A DNA stretch of 64,000 nt from Antrodiella citrinella (taxonomy: Eukaryota > Basidiomycota > Agaricomycetes > Polyporales > Steccherinaceae), in NCBI GenBank assembly GCA_004802725.1, contig SGPM01000066.1:33078-97077 (forward strand), in the 5' to 3' direction. Positions 1 through 11,670 of the stretch are shown in pieces; position 1 is the stretch's first letter, and each line of letters starts with the position of its first letter. Position numbers and translations under genes: made by a program. The notes under the pieces are model-generated. The model did no database searches and was not told the DNA's origin. It saw only the letters and a list, made by a program, of their open reading frames with translations.

Positions 1-2250
1 CATCGATGACTTTGTGTATGGATGGACACAACCATTGTATTGCGCTGCAGGCGTTCTCAGCGCAGAATCAGTAAGTTTTCAGCTCCATCTTGAAAGTGCT
101 CAACTGATGACATTGTAGATAGAAGAGGCTCAAGCGTTACTACAGTCTGCTCGAACTCCTCAGGAATGGGACGCTCTCAAGCAGCATTGCCAATCCTATC
201 CCGTTGTATTTGGTAGAGTGCAGGATAGGCTAGGTTCTGGAGAGGTAGCAGTGACATTATTGCAGGACTACAGTGCGTCAACTAATACTGTCACTGGTTT
301 ATTATTGATTGTCTACACTACCAGGAAGGAGGCCGGCCCTTATACAATATCGCCGCCCAAGCCTCCGGCACATGGAAATCTATGCCTTGGATTTTCGTCT
401 CTACAATAATGATCTATTATCGTCGCGCTCGGACGGTCGTGTCCACGACTTTACAGCGCCTTCTATCACATCGTGCTCATTAGGACCAAGTGTTCTGGAA
501 CAAATCAACTTTGGGACCCACTTAGACCACCAATTGCGGGAGCTGCGCGGAAGACCGAGACGCATGCATGCAGAGTCTTTGGTGTCGTCTGCTTTACCCT
601 ATCTGTCGGGTTGGCAGGTCTTTAACTTCACAGCGCCGTACATTGTTGTGTCTGTTCTGAGATTCCTCGCCGGTGCACGCAATATAGTGAACAAGATATC
701 AGCTTGTTGTGCGTATCTTCATTGATATGCATGGAGAGTTGTGGGATCCTGATGTGTATCTTAGGTCACCAAGTAGATGTGCGTTTACGACAGAGCATAA
801 TGCTACCTCGACAAATTCCCCGTCTATATCGATCGACAGTGCCAAGTACAAGCAGATACATCTCGTTCTATGTCCAGTAAGCATGTAAGCTAGTACAAAC
901 CCATACAGACTGAATCTATTCTCTTAGTTTTTGGAATACGGTATGGCTCGTCTTGAACGATGTTACTATCGGTGTAGCCATCGGCACCTTTGTGTGTGAG
1001 AATGCATCACCGTTGGCTAGTTTGTTGGGCCCTCCCATGAAGGTAAACACACAGATAGGGCAGCCCGAACCGTATGTTGACATGTACTATATAGGCGTCT
1101 CTGATTCATCTTCCTCAAGAAGCTCTGCTATGGCTGAACAATTGGCCAGCGGGATTGAAGTTGAACACGGAGCTCAGTCAATTCTACTGTCATTCTCTTC
1201 TCGGAGTTATAGTAGTGTGGAGCAGTCAGTCTCATTCCATCTAACGCATCGTGCTTTATGTTAACTCCTTATGAGCACAGGGGTGCTCGAGACCGTACTC
1301 TTTCCTTCGTTGCCTCAGTTGCTTTACATCGCTGGCGCTTTGGGCACATGCGGGATGACGATGACCGTCTCGATGCTCAGTGACTTACTTAGTTGTTTCA
1401 CATTCCACCTATTTATTTGCTACCGCGCATCGGCCCTCATCTATAGCTATCAACTTTCCATTGCGGCGTCTTTATGGAATCTCTTTCGAGGTGCGAATTC
1501 ACTCAAATTTCACTTAAACGAATTCGTTATTCAGTGATACGAATCGCATCATAGGAAAACGATACAACATCCTCAGAAGTCGCAAAGACGCATGGGATTA
1601 CGACGTCGATCAGCTACTGTTGGGGGCGATATTATCCACTTTGGTAGCGTTCCTCAGCCCAACAGTTTTCACTTATTACGCCTTTTTCGCCACGGTAAGA
1701 CATCTCTCAATCTCTCAATCTGGTTGCTGACATCGTCGTATCTAGGCTCGCTTCCTGGTCGTGGTCGTGCATGCGGTCTTCGACACAATCCTTGTGCTCA
1801 TGAATCACTTCCCACTATTTGCACTGCTGCTTCGTACGAAGAGTCCGCTGAGAATGCCGGGTAAGCGCAAATTCTAAGATGTTTTGACACTAATGCCAAT
1901 GTCGCGATATCAGGAGGCTTGGTCTACAAATTACACAAGAACAACTCACCCCCCACCGTTGAGGTACGGACATCCTCTCCGCTGTGCGAGCCATCTCCTC
2001 ATCAGTTCCTCAGATTCAACCAATCGCATTTGCTCGCATTTTCGATCACTATGGTGAGACCAATTGCTCGTTTTGCCCATCTGCCTGGTTCGCTGAACTG
2101 CTAACAGGCAGTCTAGGCTCGCGCATGTGGTCTCACTATCATCCACTGCGTCTGTTCCGAATGATCCTGCGTGGGGAACCCTTGACCACAATACCTCGAA
2201 CGTTGGTACAGTTCCCAATCATGTCAGATACAGGTGTCTCAGTCGCTTGA
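1..2250 (+). CDS. GPI1: GPI1/PIG-Q subunit of the GPI-GlcNAc transferase, 5' end outside window
   Basis: Gpi1 is a multi-pass ER membrane subunit of the complex that adds GlcNAc to phosphatidylinositol, the first step of GPI-anchor synthesis. The reading frame is already open at base 1. Introns seen include 71-118 and 273-324 (GTGCGT donor). Joining exons gives RRPSLRHMEIYALDFRLYNN, then WNTVWLVLNDVTIGVAIGTF near 930-1000, which is a Gpi1 signature. Later exons give hydrophobic helices (for example a run near 1430-1480) and a C-terminal block with FARIFDHY, SHYHPLRLFRMILRGEP and PRTLVQFPIM. The stop is at 2248-2250. No frame break was seen once introns are removed. The family call is made from remembered conserved blocks. 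Exon borders around 1250-1580 are not all resolved. Confidence 0.85.
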
Positions 2251-2296
2251 GTTTCCAATCCTTTCTGTTCCTTCTATGAAGATGCCGCATGAGAGC

Positions 2297-2512
2297 TCAG
2301 AGATAGATACTGTTAAGAGTTTCAACCAACTCACACGTCGGTCCTTCGATTTCAATCCACAACAATGAGGTTTCTCTCACACGATTATCACGTCTTGGAA
2401 CTGCAAGACCCTCTGCTAGCAACTTCTCTATGTTACTTAAGCTGTCCATTAGGCGTATAAAGTTCAAGAGGTCAGTACACGATCCCTTCAGATCATACGT
2501 TGCACTCATCAC
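2297..2512 (-). CDS. Possible 71-aa unknown protein
   Basis: A 71-codon frame starts with two ATGs and has a protein-like composition. It lies between the GPI1 stop and the start of the DUF1479 gene, only about 30 bp from that start and head-to-head with it. No family was recognised. It could be a small gene or chance open frame in the GPI1 3' flank. Confidence 0.2.
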   Translation of the reverse strand: MMSATYDLKGSCTDLLNFIRLMDSLSNIEKLLAEGLAVPRRDNRVRETSLLWIEIEGPTCELVETLNSIYL

Positions 2513-2541
2513 CGTTTACTTAGGGTACCCTGTCGGCCATC

Positions 2542-4402
2542 ATGTTCATCTCATCTAGTGCACGAATTGTGGCTAGAGCTAAACCGTCCACCCATACCAT
2601 CAAGTCACGAGCATTCACAACCAGCAGCACAGCTCATTTCTTCTCAAGCAAGAAAGCTGAGGTTGCTCTAGTCAAAGGCCCACGACCTCGGAGGAATACG
2701 GGTACAATGGAAGACTTGCTCCCTTCGTCTATCGGCAACGTTCCTATCCTTCCTCAGCGGTTCTCGGACTTGAAGAAGTCCATCTTCCGTGATGAGCTCA
2801 CTCAGAGTTGGGGCGAGGTGTTGGCAGAGTTGAAGACTGTGACTGAAGAGGTCGCGTCTCGTGGCCCCGACGTACATATTCCACGATTTGATTCGACAAC
2901 TTGGACGCTCATCATACACGCAGATCATTCCCCGCGTACGTTATGAAGACCTCATCAATGGGCTCAACGAGCACCAGATTGGTGAAATCAAGCGCACCGG
3001 CTGTGTAATCGTCAAAGGTGGTGTACCTAAAGAGGTTTGTGGCACAAATTTCTTACGAGTGAGCGGCGACAATTCTCACAATCTCTCTTTCCAGGAGGCC
3101 TTGTCATGGAAGCAAGATGTATTCAACTATATCGCCACCAATCGGGAGCACGTAGAAGGTACACAAATTATGCACTTCCCTCCTTCTGATGTCAACATCG
3201 CTCTTCATTCCCAGGTGTCCCTGAGGAGGCCATAGTGTACTACGAGATCTACAATTCCAAACCTCAGATGGCTGCACGGCAACATCCGGGAATAGTGAAC
3301 ACACAGCGGGCTCTTCTCTCCCTCTGGCATGTCTCCGACCCAGCCTCTGCCGTCAGTCTCTCCACGCCTGTCACGTACTTTGACCGTCTCAGAGTCCGAC
3401 TTCCCGGACCCAGTACGTTCGTTCTAGAACCCCACATTGATAGTGGTGGTTTGGAGCGGTGGGAAGATCCCGGGTTCAGAAGCTGCTTCAAGAAGATTTT
3501 GGAGGGCAATTGGAAGCAGCATGACCCCTTCGACGCAACTCCGAGGATAACTGCGAAGCAAGACCTTTATGGTGAAGTGTAAGTCCACTACGCACGCGCA
3601 ACCACTGTGATATCAGGTTGAACATTGTTCACAGACATCAGTTATCCGTCTTCCGTCCGTGGAATGGCTGGGTGTCCCTCTCCAACACAGGCCCAAATCA
3701 AGGAGCCCTCCGTCTTCTTCCCTTCCTCTCCCTTTCCACGGCCTATCTGATGCTCAGACCCTTCTTCCGACCCAAACGCACGGCGCGCAGCAACAGCTCC
3801 GAAGTCTCTTTTGCTGCGGAGGATTGGGAACTTGATCTGGACACCCCCACGTTCCCTGGCACCGAAATGGGAAAGGCACAAGGTATGGATGAGACGACTC
3901 ATCCGCACTTGAGGCTGGATAAGGCCTTGGTATCTATTCCGTTTGTAGAGCCTGGTGACCAAGCTTATTGTTAGTGAGAGAAAGTTTTCGACAGTTCTTG
4001 ATACTCACACGTAATTGGCTTTGCAGGGCACGGTGATCTCATCCATTCCGTTGAGAACGAGCATCTCGGGAAGGAAGACTCGGCCGCCATATACGTCCCC
4101 GCTGTACCCCTCACTGACAAGAACTACGCATACCTGCGCAATCAAGCTGCGACCTTCCAACTTGGCTTTCCCCCACCGTAAGTATTCCCTGCTACGACTG
4201 CAACAGCTTTTGACTGATGAAGGGCGACAGTGACTTCCCAGCCGGAGATGGCGAAAGCAGGTGCAAGGGCCGTGCTGCGCCGGATGAGGTCACTTCCATG
4301 GACGGACGTCGTCGTCTTGGATTGGCCCCGTTTGAGATCCCGGTCAATGCTACGTCGAGCGAAGCTACTCTTATCAACGGTATTAACGCACGTATGCTGT
4401 AA
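2542..4402 (+). CDS. DUF1479 family protein (putative Fe(II)/2OG-type oxygenase)
   Basis: Members of DUF1479 (like bacterial YbiU) have a cupin fold resembling non-haem iron dioxygenases; the substrate is unknown. The start ATG at 2542 gives an N-terminus rich in Ser, Arg and Thr with few acids, which could be a mitochondrial presequence. Introns include about 2872-2923 and 3034-3094, and another that restores DLYGEVHQLSVFRPWNG. An HxD pair occurs in EPHIDSGGLERWEDPGF (about 3430-3475) and a distal His in QAYWHGDLIHSVENEH (about 3955-4060); together these fit a 2-His-1-Asp iron site. The frame stays open through six or seven exons to the stop at 4400-4402. About 480 residues, as usual for fungal members. 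Confidence 0.8.
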
Positions 4403-5299
4403 GTCTGCGCTGTCTTGCTCTCGCTACATGATTCACACGAAATGCATCCCAACTTCGCTCAGTACATTCTAAACGACGTTTGACATAGCTGAAAATTTGA
4501 CTTCAACTATATCCTTCGATGCACCTCTCAGCTAGCATCCGCAGTCGTCAGCAGGCCCCCTTCTACACCTTCTCGTCTTCTTCGCGAAGTGCGTGAATGC
4601 ATCAATATTGGGATCACAGTGCATATTGTCATGTCCTTGTGGGCATTTCTGCTCTCTTCTGTTGCGATCGAATGCCTTCGAATGCCTTGTTCGAGGACGA
4701 GGGACAGTGTTTGGGTCACAACGCTGAAGAGACTGCTGTTGAGAAAGGTGACCCGTACCATCCTGTAGAAGAGATAGACAATGCAAGACTCGCAGTTCGC
4801 TCATAGCAGTCTCAGATATTTTAGCTACTAGCTAGTACGCTCACATAGCGGCGGCCCAAGTCAGAAAGAGCAGTCGTTTATGTAAGCTCGTCCGCGGCCT
4901 GCTGGCACTCGCTTGTACCGTTTCCCTCTTCCTCACGGTCCCCATCTCGATCATGGACGCCAGATGTCGTGAAGTACAGTGCAACGGGACAGCTGTGCGC
5001 TGTCAAAAATTGAACTCGAAAGCACCACGCTCGTGTACGAATGTTGCCGGGGGTACCCACATGCTGCATGTACTGCTCAGTGGGAGGCCCTCTCCCTCCA
5101 CGCACGGACGGGTTTGGTACGAGACTACATGTACTGGTACAAAATCATGTGTATATTTGAGGAATTTACTTGTATGATGTACGCGTGCAAGGCTCGAGAG
5201 TCAAGCTTCAAGAGGATCCAAGGAAGACCTAGTAAGTTGGCGTCGTGTCGTGTCGTATCTTCTTGGAACCAGTAGTATCTATCACCGAGAGACGTTTTC
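4403..5299. other. Intergenic, nothing convincing
   Basis: Open frames here (for example plus 4953-5177) are short, rich in Cys and Arg and carry no domain or convincing splice structure. No RNA gene or repeat was seen. Confidence 0.5.
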
Positions 5300-6605
5300 C
5301 TAGAGTTTGCCTAGAGCGTTCGAGACTCCTCTGGGATCAATGATATTCCGCAAAGTTTTGTCGATAGCAGGACTAGTCAAGTCAGAGTAATCGGGTTGCC
5401 GAAGCCTCGCCAGCGGATATTGTCCATCCGTTTCAAGTCCGTTTGGATACGCTTGAATGTTGTTAGGCATGACGGCGTCGTATGCTACGACAACACGCAA
5501 AATTCTGAGGGGACCATGACCTTCCACTATGCGAGCCATGCGAGACAAGGCGTTTGCTTTCAGCGACTCCTGGTTCGCTTTGGTTATATTGCCCTAGAGT
5601 GAATCACGGTCAGGTATTGATTACAAAAGAGACCTCAAATTCGTACTCGCTGAAAAAAGTTGAATGGCGTAACAGAAGAGATGGCATCGTTGCTTGTTCC
5701 TCTGTCGAGTAGCTGTCGCGTAGCCAACATCTTCATCTGCGTCACAATCCAGACGAATGTGTTATCCTGTAGCCGCACAAGGACAACACTATCTGGGCCG
5801 TAAGAATTATCTGGGAATAGGAAAGGGACTCCGCGTGGGTCTCTTAGCCAATCAATCGTCTGTACGGTCGAGTTCGTCTTCATCCCGAGTTGAGAGCTTG
5901 GAAGGTCGTGGATGCTGGAGCCGAATTTGACGGTCGAGAAGGTATGTGTCCCGCTTGTCAAGTCGAGGGTGACCGCGACCAGCTGAGCAGGAAGTTTTGC
6001 CCATTCAGGCACCGCAGTGTAAAAAGTGGAGACCTGCTCCAGTGTGCTTGTCTCTGAGCCATTGAGCGCATGTCCAAGGTAGACCGTAGCCGCCTTCTCG
6101 AAGACAAAGGGTGAGTCATTGTTATCCATGGATAACTGAAAGTCTAGGAAGCGAGTGAGACTCATACTCATTTCTTCTTCGATCCACTTCGCTATCGACA
6201 GTAGTGCCAGCGGCTCGTCGCAGTCAATGACATTCTTGACGAAGCGAGTCAGTCCTGATGACATAACAGCTTCCGGAGGTGGCTTCTTCTTCATGGTCTG
6301 GGTCGCGCCGTACAACATAAAGTCGTAGACAACATGTACCATCCAGTATTGGATGATCTCTGTGTCAACATGGTTAACAAGATGAGACATAGACAAAAGC
6401 TGAATATTTACGTTCATCCTTATGACCTCTGAGCTTATCCAGAGAGTAAAGCGTCGAATACGGACCCGCGCACATCCTCTTGCCTCATGGGTCGCGAGAT
6501 TGTGGTGACCATCTCGACGTAGTCATGTAGTAGGGCGTGTAATTGATTGAATCCGTCTACTTTCTGGATGATGAAAGTAAGGAATGCTGCCGTAAACCTG
6601 TGCCT
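5300..6605 (-). pseudogene. Unknown agaricomycete-type protein, 5'-truncated copy
   Basis: Reading the minus strand, three exons join cleanly. The first exon (about 6605-6500) encodes FTAAFLTFIIQKVDGFNQLH and ends at RPMRQED. A 55-nt intron (GTGCGC...ATAAG) and then a 52-nt intron (GTAAAT...ACACAG) lead in frame into IIQYWMVHVVYDFML. The long exon runs to 5652. A 53-nt intron (GTACGA...CTCTAG) joins FNFFQR to GNITKANQES and on to the stop near 5300. No start codon or complete upstream exon fits before the neighbouring gene ends at 6736, so the 5' part seems to be missing. An ATG at 6475 could start a shorter protein of about 360 residues. No family or catalytic motif was recognised; the product is mixed alpha/beta without membrane spans. 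Confidence 0.5.
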
Positions 6606-6735
6606 GCGGCATGTTAGCTCTTATTTTGAAAAGCAGCAAGCACAATTTAAGAATTCATAGCCTGCTCAATGTACACATTGCCTCAATCTATTCTAACCCC
6701 TGCTCCTGCATGCTGCATGCGGGAGAACAGCAGGG

Positions 6736-7607
6736 TCACGACGCCGAGATGTCCAAGAGCAGCTGGTTATCGAATCTGATCTGACCGGGGTACAGTCCCT
6801 TCGCCACAGCCAGCGCAGCCCTACTCAGCTGTTCTGCTGAAATCAGGATAGCAGGGACAGGCACTTTAAGAAGGGGCCACGGGATATTGCGAATCACGCT
6901 CTCCCATCTCCGTCGCTGGTGCTTCGCGTCCTCGGGGTAGTGCGCGGAGGGATGGAACCCGCCCGGCCGCAGGATGTGCGCCTGCATCCCGGGCACGTCG
7001 TCGCACAATTTGAGGATGGCATTCTCGGTCCGTCCCTGTTCGGCCATGTACGAGATTACGTGTCAATGACCACGCTGACCCGAAGAAGACGCCTTGGGGA
7101 GGTGGACGCACCTTGACTCTGGGAGACATCGACAAGCTCTTCTCCGTCTCGTCCGCGCTTGCTCCGCTGAACCAGACGAAGCGGAACGGCGCGTGTGCGG
7201 GTCGCGCGGTGCCCACACGGCCCTCGATTAACGCGTTCAGCAGCGCGACTGGGTAGTCGTACGTGATGTGCGTGAAATAGGCTTCGTTCTTCCCGGCAGC
7301 GGAGATCCCGAGCGTCCAGATGCACGCGTCGTGATTGACCAGCTCGGAGACAAGGTCGGGTGAGTAGGACGTGAAGTCGGCGTGTACGATCGTGGTGGTC
7401 TTTGCGGATGCGTTGGCTGGGAGGACGGCCCATGCAGGCAATTCACGCCGCATGAGGAGGGTGATACGGTCGACGGTGGGGTCTGCGAGCGCTGCCCGGT
7501 AGATGTTCAGGCCAGCTACATATTCAAGTAAGTTGTGGTCAAATTTGCAACATGAGATGGATGTGGAACATACCTGCCCCCGTCGCGCCGGTAAGTAAAA
7601 GTTTCAT
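6736..7607 (-). CDS. NAD(P)-binding Rossmann-fold protein (NmrA/atypical SDR-like)
   Basis: The ATG at 7607-7605 gives MKLLLTGATGA. After an intron this continues GLNIYRAAL, completing the glycine-rich GxxGxxG dinucleotide-binding loop at the N-terminus. A second intron (donor after SMSPRVK, acceptor before GRTENAILKL) restores RVKGRTENAI, matching the YxxxKGxxE-type active-site region with Tyr replaced by Arg. The C-terminal exon ends LLLDISAS at 6736. About 255 residues, normal for NmrA/HSCARG-like proteins. These usually act as redox sensors or isomerase/reductase-like enzymes; the true substrate cannot be read. It lies tail-to-head with the truncated unknown gene at 5.3-6.6 kb. Confidence 0.7.
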
Positions 7608-8169
7608 CTGAAAATACGGTCGACGCGGTAGTAATGATGGCTGACGGTTCGACACGAGGTAAACACGTCCATCGCAAGGAGTTTATATGTCTGGAGGACA
7701 TGACCGAGAGCCCAGAAGGATTGCGTGGTCACGGCAGCCGACGAGTGTGTTACGAGAGGCGGCGCACGCCAAATACGGCGGGCGGGAAATCAATTTCATG
7801 ACTCATCCCATGTGACCATTCCATTCCGAGTCCTACTACCTGAATCTTCGAGTCTCTTCTTGAATCTACCAGGTGGCTCTTTGGAACAACTGCAAAGGTA
7901 TTCAGTGAGTGGTCGAGTCATCGGCTTGTGGGTCTTCGTACTGATAACGTACGTAGTTGGTGCATGAAGTTTCCGATGACAGAGTTCTCTCTTCCACGAT
8001 AAGCTGCGAAGCTCAATACATTCTTGCGCTTCGCTTGCGGTGCTGCGCTTATACAACTGTGCCGTTACTTACAGCGCGGTTATCGTCTTGCTATGTGGAG
8101 TGGGCAAGCTGAGTACGCTCGGCCCATAAAAGAACCTTGTCGAACTGGAAGTGCCCATGCCACATCATC
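7608..8169. other. Divergent intergenic region
   Basis: This 560-bp gap separates the starts of a minus-strand and a plus-strand gene, so it should contain both promoters. No repeat or RNA was seen; its short frames are not convincing. Confidence 0.45.
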
Positions 8170-9102
8170 ATGACTCGTCGCCGAGGCCCCCGTATGCATG
8201 CCACGTCTCGTAGACCTGCAGATTATGCTGAGGTGGTTTGGTGCTACCTGTGCCAGGCTCAGCTTGGTGCTGGATCGTTCCAAGCTCTCCTCAGGAGCCA
8301 CGTCACTGCTGCGGGGCATGTCACTTGCTCGAAATGTTCGCTTGCCAGTGGGATCTTCCTCGATACGGATGCTTTGGACGAGGTATGTCTCTAGCTATGA
8401 CTTGCAACTTGTAGCAGCTGTCTCAATGAATGTTGCTGAAGCATGCGTTTGCTGTTCATGCATGTGTGCGGTGCCTATATTGCCCCGCCATGATGAAGAG
8501 CACTCGTTTGGAAAAGCATGAAGAAGAGGTGCATCGAGAGGAGGTGAAGGCAGTGCGTACCGGCCTGACGTTCAAGTGACAATTCGAACCGTCGACACTG
8601 ACAATACCCTGCTGATCGCAGCCACCATCTCCGGCATTGATACTCTGTCCGTGCGGTGAAGAGTTTTGCTTCAATGACACTGTCGAAGCCCATTGGACAG
8701 CGTCAGCGAACCACCCCTCTTGTCCCGTATGCCTGGCCGGTTTCCAAGACGACTTCGAGCTTGAACATGTGAGTTTATTTCTCTCTGAAAACAATGGAAG
8801 ACGTGCTGAAAAACGGGTCACTGCAGCACAGGCGTTCTGATGATAAGTGTTCAAGCCACGACACAGAGTATCAAGACGATGCTATCGCGAGCTCTCTTCC
8901 TCATACTGACTCGGATACACAAGGTGATTCTCAGGCGTTGACGCCTCCCGAGACACCTGAGTGCTCGAACGGCGGACTGGCAACGTTGGAGAAGGCGTTC
9001 GATATCATCTTCCAGTCGACCCCCATGACCCGGCGTTCATCATATACAACCCAACGGGTCCAAAGCCCTCTTCGTAAAATTCGTAGCTGTCCTCACCTGT
9101 GA
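8170..9102 (+). CDS. Small multi-zinc-finger protein, unknown
   Basis: The first ATG in the frame is at 8170 (MTRRRGPRMHATSRR). Splicing out GTATGT...GAAG after 8386 yields a finger C-x2-C-x11-H-x4-H in the second exon (about 8448-8545). Removing the next intron (GTGAAG...CGCAG) gives LILCPCGEEFCFNDTVEAHW and SCPVCLAGFQ. A third intron (GTGAGT...CTGCAG) leads to an acidic, Ser/Thr-rich tail that ends at 9102. The first exon also has CYLCQ...H...H...CSKC. There are thus three or four Cys/His clusters in about 230 residues. This suggests nucleic-acid or protein binding, but the spacing is irregular and no named family was recognised. All three introns keep frame, which supports a real gene. Confidence 0.55.
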
Positions 9103-9669
9103 TCTCTTCGAGCATCGCGTTCAACGTACTGTCTCTCTGCGCTGTTCTGTAAGATACGTCCTCCAGTCGTACGGTTTCCTACATGTTTCATTGGTGATTA
9201 TGAGTTGCATTTATACTAGCACGGGCTCGATGCTTGTCTCCGTCGATTTCGAGTCAGTGTAGTCTTAGTTACATTGTATGCTCGCGTACGGAAAGACTGC
9301 TGTATGCATATTCAAACGCGAAAGTAGGTATCTTGTGTCCCGGGAACCCTGCGCCTCAGGCGATCTGCGTGCAGCCTCCTTGCACCTCTACGAATTTCCA
9401 AACTCAGCGCCCGGCAGGATATATCAGAGTTCTGGGTACACATTCGGACCCGCAACTCTTGCTGCAACTGAGCCAAAGGTGCCTCCATCGTTTGGTTCCC
9501 GACGAAGCAGCGGTCAGAATGCGGGTGAGGAGAAGTTCGTGAGCATCCTGGTCTGCAGTAGTCTCATCCGCCTGTCCGTGCTGAAAAAGCAGTCTTCCAT
9601 TGGATCAATGGGCCAAAGCGGGAAATGATTGGATCCATGTGGAAAGGGGGGACACAATGTGAGTTTTGA
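9103..9669. other. Intergenic, nothing seen
   Basis: Two overlapping plus-strand frames (9234-9628) have no domain and no consistent codon pattern. No repeat or RNA gene was seen. Confidence 0.45.
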
Positions 9670-10230
9670 CTAGGTTGTAGAGGTTGATAGAGACAGAAGA
9701 GACCACGCGTACGGCTGAGCATAGTCCCTGCCAGCATCTAGACTTGCGGATACGCCGAACATATTGACGGGAGGCTGTGTAGAAACGCAGGATGCAGGAA
9801 AGAAATAGCACCAGCAGGATTCGCAGCCTGTCGGATAGAAGGATGTAGAAGGGGCAATCGGGATATCGCAGCGACGATGACAGAGAAGTAGGCCAGGAAA
9901 CCAGCGCCGTTCATGACGATGAGAACGGCTGCGACTACATGGGTCTGGTTCCACATGTAACCGCTCAGCGCTCAGCCCCAGACCGAACAAAAAGAGAGAA
10001 CCCTGGAGGAGAATGGGGATAGCTTCTAGGACAGCGTGGAAGTGCCATGCTTCCGACGCGTCAAACGTCCGCTGTCTCTCCCTGCAGGGATCTGCGATGG
10101 TGCCACGCTCATCGAGCCACTGCTTGGCCGTGACGGCGCCAAGCGCCACGAAGAGACTGCAGGTCAGGGAAGCGTGTGACGCTCGTCGACGAGACGTGCA
10201 CAGATATTTGTCGTCTGGGTGCCGTTGAGA
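9670..10230 (-). pseudogene. DUF6535-type membrane protein remnant
   Basis: The minus strand reads SLTCSLFVALGAVTAKQW, then HFHAVLEAIPILLQGSLFLF, then GYMWNQTHVVAAVLIVMNG after a frame change near 9960. These match the last transmembrane part of the DUF6535 family, which is abundant in mushrooms and has no known function. Upstream of about 10190 the frame is lost, and the two blocks are in different frames, so either an intron was missed or this is a decayed 3' fragment. It sits at the edge of the transposon-rich block, where such copies are common. Confidence 0.5.
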
Positions 10231-10633
10231 TCGCTCAGCGAGCCTAGGGAGTAGGAGGAGAGGTGTAAGGACTCGTTGTATAGAAACGAGTCCACCAGCG
10301 CACTCGACGTGACGAGTCGTCTTCGAGGGCGTGTGTCGAATAGAGAAAGATAGGAATGAATAGCGAACGAGCTCTACGTTTTGTAGGCTCGGTCGCGAGA
10401 AGTTCTATGTCTTCGTATACCCCGTTCGTCTCACCGGAGAGCTGAGCTCGGGCGAACGATGTGTGGGTAATGTTGAAGATAATATTAGCGCTCTCCTTCG
10501 TGGCGCGTTACTACGTTACTCTACGTGACTAATCGTGACCGACGACTACGTCGATACCTCGTGAGTCCATTATATCCTCCATACCTGGTTACAGAAGCCC
10601 CCCACTCATGAGTTTCGACGATTCCTGTCGGTC
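10231..10633 (-). other. Possible LTR-like sequence
   Basis: Read on the minus strand from about 10597, the sequence starts TGTAACCAGG and soon carries GGATATAATGG, a layout like the U3/R part of fungal gypsy LTRs. It lies downstream of pol in the same orientation. No second copy was found in the window, so the assignment rests on composition alone. Confidence 0.2.
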
Positions 10634-11364
10634 TCATGCTCCCTGTGTCCAGAGAATCTGCGCTACCTGTGACAAGTGCCAACTTGGACCCGACTCCTGT
10701 TCGAAATCTCCCAGCAAGGTCCTTACTTCCGCCAGTTCCATGGTTGCTATCTGAGCATGTATCGCCCGCGTTGACTTGAGCAGGTCATCCCGCAAGAAAT
10801 CTTCCATGATTAGTCCCACCTCTAAAGGCTTCCCAATGTCCTCTCACCCACTACGCCCATCCATAAGACTCGTCGCCCGCTCGTACATGGCGCTCAACAA
10901 GAGGGTGTCTTCGTAAACCATTTCGGAGAGGTGCACCCAATCGAGACTCCCTTCCTTCACATCCTCCAGTATGGCTGGTACGGGAGCGTAGAACCAGGGT
11001 AAACCCGATCCTTCCTCTAGGTCTCGCAGTGTCTGGAACACGTCAGGCGCGTAGGCTCTCGAGGGTGCTGCGGGGTCCCACTTCACCGGGTGTTGAAGAA
11101 CGACTCGCACCGGAGCTTGAGCGAGGTGTTCCTCAGACAGGGAGTTTTTAATTCCTCTATATCTAGGGGAACCCGCGAGGATTCAGCACCAATGGCGACC
11201 CACAGATGTGTGTCTCGTTGGGAAACTCGTACGATAGGAGCTTGTCCTGAAGCATCGTATAGCCTGCGCCATGTCGCGTCCGTCGTCTGGTAATAGAATG
11301 GGTCCCGTCTTGTGAAGAGGCTGCTGTTCCGTGAGGTACGAGAGAGTCGAGTTACAAGAGCCAT
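10634..11364 (-). pseudogene. Unknown protein broken by a frameshift and an in-frame TGA
   Basis: From ATG 11364 the frame reads MALVTRLSRTSRNSSLFTRR and on to PLDIEELK. At the T5 run 11144-11148 the reading shifts by one base into NSLSEEHLAQAPVRVVLQHP and continues to LMDGRSG, where TGA occurs at 10846-10844. The same frame then continues EDIGKPLEVGLIMEDFLRDD and ends ILWTQGA at 10634. Without the two breaks it would be a soluble protein of about 243 residues. The Arg/Ser-rich N-terminus could be a mitochondrial presequence. No family was recognised. It lies 3' of pol in the same orientation, so it may be an extra ORF of the element or a captured host gene. Confidence 0.5.
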
Positions 11365-11577
11365 GACAAGAGGCTCGGACAGTCTGAAGCACACGAGCGT
11401 AGCACTACGTGTGTTCTGGGGAAAGCACTCGAAGGCGAAAGAAAGATGAAGGGGAAGGACAAAAGGAAGTGGTGAGCTGGCCGCTTAAATGTGAAAGGGA
11501 TGATAAGCGGTTGTAACGTGTAGTACGCGGAGAATTGAGCTGCGACGTGTTATTACATATTCACATCGAGCACACAT

Positions 11578-11626
11578 AAACAAACAAACAAAGAAAGGAA
11601 GGAAGGAAGGAAGAAGGAAAGAAAGA
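11578..11626. repeat. AAAC / GGAA microsatellite
   Basis: Three to four AAAC units run into GGAA units and then degenerate purine repeats, just downstream of the pol stop codon. Confidence 0.9.
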
Positions 11627-11670
11627 TTACAAAGTCGTGTTCAGATGAGTAGGTCCTTGGAGGCGCGTCG

